Assembly (NCBI GenBank): GCA_031537795.1
Contig: JAVKNF010000010.1
Location: 8,997 to 72,996 of the forward strand
DNA from: JAVKNF01 sp031537795
GTDB lineage: Bacteria > Pseudomonadota > Alphaproteobacteria > Rickettsiales > Deianiraeaceae
Direction of reading: 5' to 3'
Length of the DNA: 64,000 nt
The position numbers and the translations under genes were made by a program. The notes under the pieces are model-generated. The model was given only the letters and a program-made list of their open reading frames with translations, did not search any database and was not told where the DNA came from. Each line of letters begins with the position of its first letter. The stretch's first letter is position 1. Positions 1-9,602 of the stretch are shown here, piece after piece.

Positions 1-676
<676 letters not shown>

Positions 677-792
677 AAAATTTGATACTTAATAAATTTT
701 CTAATAAATAAATATTAAAAAAATAATCAAGCAACCTAGCTTAAAAACTAACTTAAACTTTTGTTCTTTATGTAGATTCACAACATTAGAAT

Positions 793-821
793 TAATTAAA
801 ACTAATATTTTTTATTGTCAA
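793..821 (-). promoter_or_regulatory. Probable sigma-70 promoter of the 16S rRNA gene
   Basis: On the minus strand a perfect -35 box TTGACA (816-821) is followed after 17 bases by TAATTA (793-798). This predicts transcription start near 786 and a leader of about 110 bases before the mature 16S end. The position just upstream of the rRNA and the consensus -35 support the call; the -10 box is weaker. Confidence 0.6.
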
Positions 822-877
822 GAACTAAAGAATTTATTTTATAGAATAATAGAAATTAAATGAAAAAATATTATACT

Positions 878-2500
878 TTAAATCTTTTTTACAATTCCGT
901 TTATTTTTAACTTTAGAAATTCAATAGATTCCAAGCCCTCCAAATCAATAACTTTACAAGCAATTAAATGTTCGCCTATTTCCAAGTTTAAAATTTGGAT
1001 TCCTTCTTTATCTATCATTATTTTGGCTTTAAATTTATTTCTTTCGTCATAAGTAAAATCCCATTGGAACAATTCTACGGTTGATTTTTCTTCTACGGAA
1101 GCAATAAATTTGATAATTCTTTTTTCTTTTTCATCCAGCCCTAAATCTTCAAATGAGAGACTTAATTTCGATTTTATCGCAATTGGAATAATATCTTCAA
1201 CTTTTATAAGCTCAATTATCACACCTTCTTCATTTTTTAAGCGAGCAATTTCTTCAAATGCACCTTTGCCGAATGAAAATGCAATTATATAGCCGTCAAC
1301 TTCTTTATCATTTTTTCTAGCATCAAAAGCCTTACCGTAAAACCTACCAATTGCGGATTTAAAATTATCTATAACATTTCTGCCAATTGCATCGCTTCTT
1401 TTTACTTGAATTGGCACACCGTTTTTCTTACCATCAAGCCCCATATCTCCACGCTGTTTGGCATTTGCCTCACCTCCGAATTGTTCAACTATCCAATTTT
1501 CAAACTCAAAAGCATCGGCATAGCGAAGTGTGTCATAATCGTATTTATGAAGTTTCAATGAGAACGGAGCTCTCATTACGCCATTCCCTATAAATAAACT
1601 ACCTTCATATTGTTTATCTAACCTTGCTTCTGTGACTTTGATTGCCTGAACGGACTGGTCAATTCCTATCCATTTTCTTCCAAGTTTATTTGCAACTGCA
1701 ATTGTTGTACCACCACCACAAAAGCAGTCCATAACAACATCTCCTTCATTTGATGACGCTTTAATAATACGTTCTAAAAGTGCCTCTGGTTTTTGTGTTG
1801 GGTAGCCTATGCGTTCTTTACTTTTAGGGTCAACAACCTTTACATACCAAACACTTCCCATTAAAGAACCTTTAAAATCTAAAATAACATCACGACCTTT
1901 TGCTTTTCTTTTGTGTATCTTTTTAAATTTCTTAACATACATCTGAAATCTTGAATCTTGATAAGGAGCATTATCAGCATATATCTTATTATTTTCTATG
2001 TATTCATACCATCTATTAAAATTCATTCCAATATTAATATCATCTTCAGTTAAAGGGTTAAATGTATAAGTATCTGACTTTGTGTAGAAAAAAATATTTC
2101 CGTGTCTTCTTGGAAAATGTTGATGATTCTCTATCCAAGAGCCTTGATTTTCCCAAATTATCTCATTTCGGAAGCTCCCCCCCCCCCCCACGAGAGAAAA
2201 TTTTATCCAAAATACCAACTCTTATATATGCATCTGCGTGCCAATCACAATGTAAATAAAAACTGCCAGTTGGCTTTAAAATGCGGTACATTTCTTCAAC
2301 TCGCTCCTTTAACCAGCCGATGTCTCCATTCCGCCTGCCCATCTATCTTTAAAGGACCTAATTTCGCCTTCGTCACCCCATATTACCTCATAATTTCTGT
2401 TTGAGAAGAATGGCGGGTCAATATAAATTAAATCAACGGATTCACTTTTTATAGTTTTTAGAATTTCTAAATTATCTCCTAAAATTAGTTGGTTTTGCAT
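878..2500 (-). pseudogene. Frameshifted beta-class DNA methyltransferase fused to an Mrr-like nuclease domain
   Basis: Two reading frames together make one protein. The N-terminal piece (2309-2500) holds the catalytic DPPF motif of N6-adenine/N4-cytosine methyltransferases. The rest (878 to about 2218) holds the target-recognition region, the AdoMet-binding motif [11 protein letters not shown], and a C-terminal segment with GDMGLDG...PIQVKRS resembling a PD-(D/E)XK restriction (Mrr-type) core. Motif order IV, then I, is that of the beta class. The frame breaks twice: near 2312-2325 bases appear to be missing (the expected Gly-Gly-Ile-Glu-His-Tyr-type stretch is short by one base modulo 3), and at the 13-G tract (2177-2189), where 12 Gs would restore the frame. 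Its base composition is visibly less AT-rich than its neighbours, suggesting recent acquisition. It sits at the end of the rfb operon, 4 bases after rfbB. The two breaks argue for decay over a switchable gene. Confidence 0.85.
2177..2189 (-). repeat. Homopolymer tract of 13 G (minus strand) inside the methyltransferase gene
   Basis: Thirteen consecutive C on the plus strand, striking in a genome of this composition. Read as codons it gives a Gly run within the methyltransferase. With 13 Gs the upstream frame reaches a TGA shortly after; with 12 or 15 it continues into the downstream frame. Such tracts are classic sites of slipped-strand phase variation in bacterial mod genes, but also of sequencing error. 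Confidence 0.9.
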
Positions 2501-2504
2501 AAAA

Positions 2505-3482
2505 TTACCTTTTTTGTTTTTCTAAAGCATCTTGAATTAAAAATGTAAGATTTTCTTTTAAATTTTTACCCTTTTTGTTGTCAAAACCTAATTCTTTTTT
2601 TGCTTTAGAGGAATCTATTGCATATCTAAAATCGTGTCCTTTTCTGTCTTCAGCAAAAGTTATTAGTTTTTTATAGTCAAATTTATCGCTAGATAATTCT
2701 TGAAAAATATTGCATATTGTATTTATAATTTCTAAATTTGTTCTTTCGCAATCTCCACCAAAACAATAAGTTTCGCCTTTTTTAAAATTTTGTAAAGCTA
2801 AATAAATTCCCATTCCGTGGTCCGGGGCCCAAATCCAATCTCTAATATTTAAACCAGTTCCATAGACTGTTATCGGAGTTCTTTTCAAGCAATGTTTTAT
2901 TGTTTTTGGAATTAATTTTTCTTCATTTTGATAAAGACCGTAGTTATTTGAACAATTTGTAACTATTGCATTTAAACCGTAAGTTCTAACCCAAGCTCTA
3001 ATTAGGTGGTCTGATGCAGCTTTTGAAGCAGAATAAGGAGAAGAAGGTTGATATCCTGTATTTTCATCAAATTTTGGCGAGTCTATTTCCAAATCTCCAA
3101 ATACCTCATCTGTTGAAACGTGTAAAAATTTAAAATTTTTGTTATATTCGTTTTGGTATTCAAGTGAGGCTCTTAAAAGTTGATAGGTTCCCACGATATT
3201 TGTTTCAATAAAAATTCCTGGGTTTGTAATAGAGTTATCTACGTGAGTTTCTGCTGCAAAATTAACAAGAAAGTCCAATTCACCGTGCAATAAACAATTT
3301 TTAACTAGTTCGTAATTTGAAATATCGCCAAACAGAGCCTTATGTTTAACTCCTTTTAAGTTTTCTTCATGAGCAGCGTATGTCATTTTGTCTAAAACTA
3401 AAATATCTTGCTCTTTTTCTTGTAGTAAATGACAAAAATTTGCACCTATAAAACCGTAACCTCCTGTAACTAAATATTTCAT
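2505..3482 (-). CDS. rfbB: dTDP-glucose 4,6-dehydratase
   Basis: Second enzyme of dTDP-L-rhamnose synthesis: oxidises and dehydrates dTDP-glucose to dTDP-4-keto-6-deoxyglucose in the cytoplasm. An extended short-chain dehydrogenase of 325 residues, normal for the family. Visible motifs are the NAD-binding GGYGFIG at 7-13, the active-site Thr-Asp-Glu in STDEVFGD at 123-130, and the catalytic Tyr/Lys pair in YSASK at 150-154. The start overlaps the stop of pgi by 4 bases, so the two are translationally linked. It belongs to the minus-strand run rfbD, rgpF-like, rfbC, pgi, rfbB. Confidence 0.95.
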   Translation of the reverse strand: MKYLVTGGYGFIGANFCHLLQEKEQDILVLDKMTYAAHEENLKGVKHKALFGDISNYELVKNCLLHGELDFLVNFAAETHVDNSITNPGIFIETNIVGTYQLLRASLEYQNEYNKNFKFLHVSTDEVFGDLEIDSPKFDENTGYQPSSPYSASKAASDHLIRAWVRTYGLNAIVTNCSNNYGLYQNEEKLIPKTIKHCLKRTPITVYGTGLNIRDWIWAPDHGMGIYLALQNFKKGETYCFGGDCERTNLEIINTICNIFQELSSDKFDYKKLITFAEDRKGHDFRYAIDSSKAKKELGFDNKKGKNLKENLTFLIQDALEKQKR

Positions 3483-4663
3483 ATTTTCTTCTTTAATAAT
3501 ATATTTTTAACTTCTTGTTTTATAATCTCGACAGCTGGTTGATCAAAAGGATTAACATTTAATTCTTGACAAACTAATATGTTCTCTATAACAAAATACA
3601 TATTCAAATAACCAATTGTATAAGTGTTTAAAGTTTTTAATTCTATTAATCTAGTTTCTCTATTTTTAATTTTTAAAGCATTAAAAGTAGCTATTGAATT
3701 TGTATAGAGTATTTCAGATATATTATGATTATTCAAATAAGAAAATTTTTCATTTTCTATTTTCAATTGCTGGCTTTTTTTTGAAGGTTTCTTTGTAATA
3801 ATTGTATGAAATTTATCATTTTTTCCGTCTAAAAATAACTGTAACATACTATGTTGATCTCTTGTTCCTATTGCAACCACAGGGGTTACTCCAACTCCAT
3901 TTTTCCCTGAAGATTCAGCTATAAGTTGAGTATACCAGTTATTGAATATTTCTAATTTTTCGCTATAACAGAGAAGAGTGAACTGCTCTTTTTCTTTGAC
4001 TTGTTGTAATGCTTTTTTAAAACTATCAATAATATTGTCATCTTTTATATTGAAGTCTAATATACATTTTTTTGCACCTTTTATATATTCGTCTATGTCA
4101 GTATTTCTAAATAAAGCAGGAATTAAAGAAGCCTCACTAAAACAAGAGTATCTTCCTCCAATTTTTTTATCAAAGTAAAATACTTCAGAATTTATATTTC
4201 TTGCAATATCATGAAGATAGGAATTTTCTTCAGTGATAAAGAAAAAATTTTCTTGAAAATTAACAATTCTTTTTTTGTATATTTTACTGATTAAGTCATA
4301 TTGTATAATAGTTTCTAAAGTAGAGCCAGATTTACTAATAAATAGAATTGCAGTTTCTTTTAGATTTAAAATTTCTAGATCAGGCACTAAAATTGCTTCA
4401 TCTATAGTGTCGTAGAATTTTATCTTTTTATTTTTATTTTCACCAAAGGAAGAAATTAATTTACCACCTAGGCAAGAGCCACCAATTCCAAAGACAATAA
4501 GGCTTTTAAATTTTAAAAGATTCTCACATTTCTTTTTAAGAATAGATAAATCATCTAAAGTTATTGAGTTTGTTTTTTGAATTAAATAAAGAGAGTTTAT
4601 ATAATTATAGTCTATTTCAATGTTTAAATTTTTATCTTTTTCCTCTAAAATAAATTCAATCAT
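3479..4663 (-). CDS. pgi: Glucose-6-phosphate isomerase
   Basis: Interconverts glucose-6-phosphate and fructose-6-phosphate. Sugar-isomerase signatures are clear: GIGGSCLGG at 59-67, SKSGSTLET at 110-118, GGRYSCFSEA near 170, SSGKNGVGVTP in the middle, and the C-terminal NPFDQPAVE. At 394 residues it is well below the roughly 550 of E. coli Pgi and fits the shorter Pgi forms. Its position inside the rhamnose cluster suggests it helps link fructose-6-phosphate to the glucose-phosphate pool that feeds nucleotide-sugar synthesis; that link is inference. Confidence 0.92.
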   Translation of the reverse strand: MIEFILEEKDKNLNIEIDYNYINSLYLIQKTNSITLDDLSILKKKCENLLKFKSLIVFGIGGSCLGGKLISSFGENKNKKIKFYDTIDEAILVPDLEILNLKETAILFISKSGSTLETIIQYDLISKIYKKRIVNFQENFFFITEENSYLHDIARNINSEVFYFDKKIGGRYSCFSEASLIPALFRNTDIDEYIKGAKKCILDFNIKDDNIIDSFKKALQQVKEKEQFTLLCYSEKLEIFNNWYTQLIAESSGKNGVGVTPVVAIGTRDQHSMLQLFLDGKNDKFHTIITKKPSKKSQQLKIENEKFSYLNNHNISEILYTNSIATFNALKIKNRETRLIELKTLNTYTIGYLNMYFVIENILVCQELNVNPFDQPAVEIIKQEVKNILLKKKI

Positions 4664-4675
4664 ATTAATTATTTT

Positions 4676-5239
4676 TTATATATCGTTAAGATGCCTCTTG
4701 CAAAAATCTTCAAAACTTTCTGCAATTTTATCTTTTTCAGAAATAATATAATTTTTTTTATCGAAAGGTAAATTTAAAGTTGAATCAAGAGGATTAATCG
4801 AAAGTTCCGAAAATTTATCATAATTTCCTATTATTTTATAAGAAACATAAGCCTCATTACTTAAAACTGAAAAACCATGAGCAAAACCAGCCGGAATATA
4901 AAACATTTTAGCATTCTCTTCAGTTAATTCTATTGAAGAATATTGCCCAAAAGTTTTAGAATGCTTTCTCAAGTCAACAGCAATGTCTAATATTCTACCT
5001 TTATGACAGGTTATTAATTTTGTTTGTTGATGTGGTTTTTTTTGCAAATGAAGACCTCTAATCACGCCTTTTTTTGAAAATGAATAGTTGTCTTGTTGCC
5101 AATTTGTTGGAATTTCTAATTTTTCAAATTTATTTGCGTTATATTTTTCAACAAAATAACCTCTCTCATCTTGAAACACATCTAAATGAATTATTTTCAA
5201 ATCTTCGATAAAACAGTCTTCAATTGTCATACTATTCAA
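4676..5239 (-). CDS. rfbC: dTDP-4-dehydrorhamnose 3,5-epimerase
   Basis: Third step of dTDP-L-rhamnose synthesis, a cupin-fold epimerase of 187 residues (usual size). The conserved substrate-binding block DERGYF, the catalytic-His segment VIRGLHLQ, the catalytic Asp region DIAVDLRK and the active-site loop FIPAGFAHGFSVLS-like segment (here YIPAGFAHGFSVLS) are all present. It directly abuts the rgpF-like gene upstream (no gap) and lies 12 bases before pgi, so it is part of the same transcript. Confidence 0.95.
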   Translation of the reverse strand: MNSMTIEDCFIEDLKIIHLDVFQDERGYFVEKYNANKFEKLEIPTNWQQDNYSFSKKGVIRGLHLQKKPHQQTKLITCHKGRILDIAVDLRKHSKTFGQYSSIELTEENAKMFYIPAGFAHGFSVLSNEAYVSYKIIGNYDKFSELSINPLDSTLNLPFDKKNYIISEKDKIAESFEDFCKRHLNDI

Positions 5240-6313
5240 TTATCTTGCTCTAAATTCATTTAAAACATCTTTTTTTTTGATGTTTGTTTCAATTTTAATT
5301 TGGTCTAAAAGGCAAGCAAGTTGATTTTCTTTAAAGGTATTGTAAATACCAGGTGTGCCAGCTTTACCTAGAGCATCTCTTTTTATAAAAGGCATTTTAA
5401 ATTCTTTTACTAATATAAAATGTAGATAATAAAAAAGAGAGCGATTATGAAATATTCCAGTTTGTTTTGTCACTTCTGTTTTTATAGCAAATGTTCTTAA
5501 AACAGGATGATCTGACATAATATTTTGATTTTCTGTTAACAATTTTGTGTTTTCTTGTAATCTTTGAAAGATAAAGTTCATTGAAAACAGGCTATCATAA
5601 TAGAAATGATTTCCTGTTAAATATTTAGATAAAGCTATTTCTCCTTTGTGTATCGTTGAATCTCTATTTGAAATCGGATGATAATCTTCAAAAAATTTAT
5701 AAAGTAGGTCTGAATTTACTAGATTTTTCTTAAAATTAACAAAGAAAGAAATTATATGTGAGTGTATACCAAGATAACAATTATCTGCTATGCCCCAAAA
5801 ATCACAAGAATTTTCATTGTTCATTTTATTAAAATTATCTTTCATTGAAAATAGTGGCCCCAGAACAGAATCGTTCGCTAGTAATATATTTTGTAGATTA
5901 TTTCTTTGCTCTTTGTATTTTAATATTCCTAATTTATATGAACCAAAATCATAACCATTATTTGATTTTATTATTATTTCGAAGCAATACTCTTTTAGAG
6001 TTTCTAAATCTTCTTTATTGATTTTTGAGGTTGAAATTAAACAAATTGAGTAATTACAATCTTCATTTAAATGTCTTAAATATTCTTTTGTAGTTTTCTT
6101 TAAAGCATTTGGTTGATAATATGAAAATATACATAAATTCTCGTTTATTTTTTTTTGCCCTTGATTAACAGAAATAATTACATCTTTTTCTTGTATCATA
6201 TATGATTTAATTATATTTTTAAAAGATTTTAATTTATATGCAATTATGCTTAAAGCATAGAATGTGGAATATATCAAAAATATAATTGTCTCAATTATTT
6301 GGTTGTTCAGCAT
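5240..6313 (-). CDS. RgpF-like rhamnan synthesis protein
   Basis: Resembles the rhamnan synthesis F (RgpF) family, glycosyltransferase-related proteins found in rhamnose-polysaccharide clusters. Family-like features are the opening ENLCIFSYYQPN near 58-69, the core NNGYDFGSYKLG at 119-130, the following LLANDSVLGPL, and the DFWGI segment. The first 28 residues form a hydrophobic stretch that may be a membrane anchor. It overlaps rfbD by 23 bases and touches rfbC. In context it probably adds or extends rhamnose on a surface glycan, though the acceptor and linkage cannot be told. Confidence 0.8.
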   Translation of the reverse strand: MLNNQIIETIIFLIYSTFYALSIIAYKLKSFKNIIKSYMIQEKDVIISVNQGQKKINENLCIFSYYQPNALKKTTKEYLRHLNEDCNYSICLISTSKINKEDLETLKEYCFEIIIKSNNGYDFGSYKLGILKYKEQRNNLQNILLANDSVLGPLFSMKDNFNKMNNENSCDFWGIADNCYLGIHSHIISFFVNFKKNLVNSDLLYKFFEDYHPISNRDSTIHKGEIALSKYLTGNHFYYDSLFSMNFIFQRLQENTKLLTENQNIMSDHPVLRTFAIKTEVTKQTGIFHNRSLFYYLHFILVKEFKMPFIKRDALGKAGTPGIYNTFKENQLACLLDQIKIETNIKKKDVLNEFRAR

Positions 6314-7175
6314 AATTTTTTATCATTTTTTTTAAAGAGTCTTTCCAATTTTCTAAATTTATATTCAAGTTATTTTTTATCTTTTCTTTCGATAATCTAG
6401 AATTTAAACCTCTTTTTGCGACTGTTATATATTTATCAGATGTAATCTTGTTAATAATTTTTGTTTTTACATTAAATCTTGAATCATTTTCTATAATATT
6501 TTTAATTTCTAAAACAAAATCAAACCAACTAATAAAGCCTTCATTTGTAAAATTATATATTCCATATTTTGGTTTTTGTTTTACGAATTCTAAAGTAATT
6601 TTTGCAACATCTAGTGCATAAGCAGGGGAGCCGATTTGATCATTAATAATATTTAATTCTCCTTTTTCTTGAAGTAATTTTAGCATTGTTTTTACAAAAT
6701 TCTGGCCAAATTCATAATAAACCCAAGAAACCCTAATAATATAGAATTTACAGTTTGACTTCTGAATATATTTGTCACCTAATAATTTTGTGTAACCATA
6801 ATAATTTAAAGGTTTTAAATTTATTGTATTTTCTTCGTCAAACTCTGTATCTCCTGTTCCATCAAAAACATAATCTGTTGAATAATGAATAAAAATAATA
6901 TCATTTCTATTGCAAAATTCAGCAATAATTTTAACAGAATTTGCATTTATTTCTAGGCACAGGTCTTTTTCTGTTTCAGCTAAATCCACTTTAGTATAAG
7001 CCGAAGCATTTATAATAATTTTAGGCAGATATTTTAAATTATTTAGAAAATCTTCAATATTCTCTTTTTTACTAAAATCACAATCGTTTAAACCGATGTA
7101 ATTTGCATTTGGAATTATTATACTTAAAGCGGTAGAGATCTGACCATTTTTACCGAATACTAAAATATCTTGCAT
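6291..7175 (-). CDS. rfbD: dTDP-4-dehydrorhamnose reductase
   Basis: Final step of dTDP-L-rhamnose synthesis, NAD(P)H-dependent reduction of the 4-keto sugar. A 294-residue short-chain reductase with FGKNGQIS at the N-terminus (nucleotide binding), STDYVFDGTG in the middle, and the catalytic Tyr-x-x-x-Lys in YGYTKLLGD. First gene of the minus-strand rhamnose operon; it diverges from rfbA across a 49-base AT-rich gap that must carry both promoters. Confidence 0.95.
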   Translation of the reverse strand: MQDILVFGKNGQISTALSIIIPNANYIGLNDCDFSKKENIEDFLNNLKYLPKIIINASAYTKVDLAETEKDLCLEINANSVKIIAEFCNRNDIIFIHYSTDYVFDGTGDTEFDEENTINLKPLNYYGYTKLLGDKYIQKSNCKFYIIRVSWVYYEFGQNFVKTMLKLLQEKGELNIINDQIGSPAYALDVAKITLEFVKQKPKYGIYNFTNEGFISWFDFVLEIKNIIENDSRFNVKTKIINKITSDKYITVAKRGLNSRLSKEKIKNNLNINLENWKDSLKKMIKNYAEQPNN

Positions 7176-7224
7176 ATTAATTATTAATTAAATTCAATAA
7201 TTTTAAAATACAATTGAAATATTT

Positions 7225-8091
7225 ATGAAAGGTATAATTTTAGCAGGAGGAACGGCTTCAAGATTGGCTCCAACAAGTTTTGTTATAAATAAACATATGT
7301 TGCCAATTTATAATAAACCTTTAATTTTTTACCCTATTGCAATTCTAATGTTATTTGGAATTAAAGATTTATTAATAACTTTACATAAACAAGATTTAGA
7401 AATATTTCGAAAAATGTTTAAAAACGGGGAAGATTTAGGAATAAATATAACATATAAAATTCAAGAAAATGCAGGGGGCATTGCGGAAGTTCTTCTTTTA
7501 GCTGATGATTTTATAAAAGAAAATGAACGATTTGTAATGATTTTAGGAGATAATATCTATTATATACCTCATATTAGAGAGAATTTCTCAGACTTGTTAA
7601 ATTTAGAAACAGGTGCAGGTGTCGTGCTTTCTAAAGTTTCAGACCCGCATAGATTCGGAATTGCTGAATTTGATAAGAATGAAAATTTAATAGGAGTTGA
7701 AGAAAAACCAAAAGCACCAAAGTCTAATTGGGCTATAACTGGTTTATATTTTTATGATAGAATGGCAATAGAATTTGCTAAAAGATCAAAAAGGTCAACC
7801 AGAGGAGAGCTCGAAATTACAGATATTAATGAGCAATATTTGAAAGAGAGAAATTTATCATATAAAAAATTACCAAGAGGTTCAGTTTGGCTGGACGCAG
7901 GAACGCCAAAATCTATGTTCGAGGCTTCAGAGTTTGTAAAAATTATAGAGGAAAGACAAGGAAATAAAATAGCAATTCTTGAAGAAATAGCCTATAATAT
8001 GGGATATATAGATAAAAAACAACTTGCAGAAAACTCAAAAAAATTCAAATCTGGTTGCGAATATGGAGATTATATTAAGTCTTTAATTTGA
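7225..8091 (+). CDS. rfbA: Glucose-1-phosphate thymidylyltransferase
   Basis: First step of the pathway: makes dTDP-glucose from glucose-1-phosphate and dTTP. The 288-residue length is typical. The nucleotide-binding LAGGTASRL is at 6-14 (the usual form is GGSGTRL, so the loop is slightly altered), the metal-binding GDN at 108-110, and ELEITDIN in the C-terminal half. With rfbB, rfbC and rfbD in the window the dTDP-rhamnose route is complete. Divergent from rfbD; followed 10 bases later by a glycosyltransferase. Confidence 0.95.
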   Translation: MKGIILAGGTASRLAPTSFVINKHMLPIYNKPLIFYPIAILMLFGIKDLLITLHKQDLEIFRKMFKNGEDLGINITYKIQENAGGIAEVLLLADDFIKENERFVMILGDNIYYIPHIRENFSDLLNLETGAGVVLSKVSDPHRFGIAEFDKNENLIGVEEKPKAPKSNWAITGLYFYDRMAIEFAKRSKRSTRGELEITDINEQYLKERNLSYKKLPRGSVWLDAGTPKSMFEASEFVKIIEERQGNKIAILEEIAYNMGYIDKKQLAENSKKFKSGCEYGDYIKSLI

Positions 8092-8101
8092 AAAAATTAA
8101 A

Positions 8102-8935
8102 ATGATAGAACAAAAAAATAGAAAAATAAAATTATTAATTTCTATCGTTTTATATCAACCAAATAAAGAAGACTTTATAAAACTTTTCAGTAGCATTAAA
8201 AATAGTAATCTTGAAAATATAATTTGTGATGTTTGTTTTCTTGATAATTCAAACAGAGTTTCCGAATTTATAAAAAAACACACAAACGAGTTTAAAAAAG
8301 AAAATCAAAATGAAAATTTGAATATTTATTATATAATTTCTCAAAAAAATTTAGGCTACGGAGGGGGAAATAATTTTACTTATTTCGAGTTTAAAGGTGT
8401 TGAATATGATTATTTTCTAATAATTAACCCTGATATTTATTTTAATGAAACTTTAATAAAAAATTTAATAGAAAAAATGCAAAACAATCAAGAAATTGGG
8501 CTTTCTTCAATAAAAATTCTCAATACAGATAATTCGATTCAATATGTTCATAGAAAATTCCCTTCTATTTTTGATATATTTTTCAGAGTTTTATTTAATT
8601 TTATAAATTTGAAAAAATTAAATAGCCTCAAGGAAAGGATCTCAAAAAGAAAAGAAATGCAGGATTCTTATAAAAATGAAAATTCTTTTAAAGCAGAAAT
8701 GATCTCTGGTTGTTTTATGTGTTTTAAAAGTGAAATCTTTGATAAATTAAAAGGTTTTAGTGATAAATTTTTTATGTATTATGAAGATCTGGATATCTCA
8801 AAAAGATGCAATAGAATCTCGCAAAACATAGTTTTCACGGATCTCTCTCTTTATCATAAATGGAGAAGGGAAAGTTCAAAAGATTTTAAATTATTTATTA
8901 TTCATTTAAAATCTTTTTTTAGATATTATTTTTAG
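8102..8935 (+). CDS. Family 2 glycosyltransferase, probable rhamnosyltransferase
   Basis: A GT-A fold transferase of 277 residues. It shows an opening LISIVLYQPN, FLDNS at 46-50, NLGYGGGNN at 83-91 and the metal-binding-type NPD at 109-111, then SGCFMCF and a MYYEDLDISKR segment typical of rhamnosyltransferase-like GT2 proteins. It shares the rfbA transcript (10-base gap), so dTDP-rhamnose is the likely donor. The acceptor is unknown. No membrane segment is obvious, so it should act at the cytoplasmic face. Confidence 0.82.
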   Translation: MIEQKNRKIKLLISIVLYQPNKEDFIKLFSSIKNSNLENIICDVCFLDNSNRVSEFIKKHTNEFKKENQNENLNIYYIISQKNLGYGGGNNFTYFEFKGVEYDYFLIINPDIYFNETLIKNLIEKMQNNQEIGLSSIKILNTDNSIQYVHRKFPSIFDIFFRVLFNFINLKKLNSLKERISKRKEMQDSYKNENSFKAEMISGCFMCFKSEIFDKLKGFSDKFFMYYEDLDISKRCNRISQNIVFTDLSLYHKWRRESSKDFKLFIIHLKSFFRYYF

Positions 8936-9000
8936 AATCCTTTTTAGGAATATAATAAAGTATAATTTGATTTTAAAACTACTTAATTTAAAATTGAATA

Positions 9001-9558
9001 ATGAATTGTATATATTTATTATTTATAATATTAAATTCTTGTATTTCAGAGAGAAGTACAAACGCACCAGAAAATTTGGGTATATTTCAATTCTTTTCAA
9101 ATAAGAAAGCGGATTATTTCTTAAATAACAGACTTTATCCCTCGGGAAACATAAATATTATAGAGGAAATTAAAAATGATCCAATTTTAAAGACTAAAAT
9201 ATTTACAAATAGTAAAGAGAAAAATCTCAATCTGCACACAAAAATTGTAAAATATTATTTAGATTCTATTGAAAATTATGAAAAAGAAAAAATCATCAAG
9301 TCAGAAGAAAATATTTTTCACATAAAGAATAAAATTAAAGACAATAAAAAAGCAATAGATCTAAAGAGATTAAACTCCAGCCCTAAAATATTGGCAAGAT
9401 ATTTTAAAGAATATGAAGACTTCTTAGAGGATATTCAAGATAAGAAAGCAGAAAAATTAATAGAAATAAAAAGAAATAAAGAAACAGAAAATTCAAATTC
9501 AATATATGAAAGCAATGATAAAAATAAATTCCAAGAAAAGATTTTAAATAAAAACTAA
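9001..9558 (+). CDS. Hypothetical protein, possible lipoprotein
   Basis: Not recognised. The 185-residue product starts with a short hydrophobic stretch ending in LNSC (residues about 11-14), which could be a weak lipobox; the rest is hydrophilic and Lys/Glu/Asn rich, probably helical. It lies between the rhamnose genes and rplC, 65 bases after the glycosyltransferase and 44 bases before rplC, where rpsJ would be expected in a complete S10 operon. It has no resemblance to S10. Confidence 0.55.
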   Translation: MNCIYLLFIILNSCISERSTNAPENLGIFQFFSNKKADYFLNNRLYPSGNINIIEEIKNDPILKTKIFTNSKEKNLNLHTKIVKYYLDSIENYEKEKIIKSEENIFHIKNKIKDNKKAIDLKRLNSSPKILARYFKEYEDFLEDIQDKKAEKLIEIKRNKETENSNSIYESNDKNKFQEKILNKN

Positions 9559-9563
9559 AAAAC

Positions 9564-9590
9564 TTGCTTTTTATAAAACATTAGCATAAT
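9564..9590 (+). promoter_or_regulatory. Possible promoter of the rplC ribosomal operon
   Basis: TTGCTT (9564-9569) followed by CATAAT (9585-9590), or TAATTT two bases later with 17-base spacing. It lies 12 bases before the rplC start, so any leader would be very short. The S10-operon leader that normally carries L4 autoregulation does not fit in this gap. Low certainty in so AT-rich a region. Confidence 0.35.
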
Positions 9591-9602
9591 TTTAATTTTA
9601 AT

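Noticed and set aside
1110..1292. Plus-strand reading frames across the methyltransferase gene
   Set aside because: They are antisense shadows of a gene whose minus-strand motifs are unmistakable.
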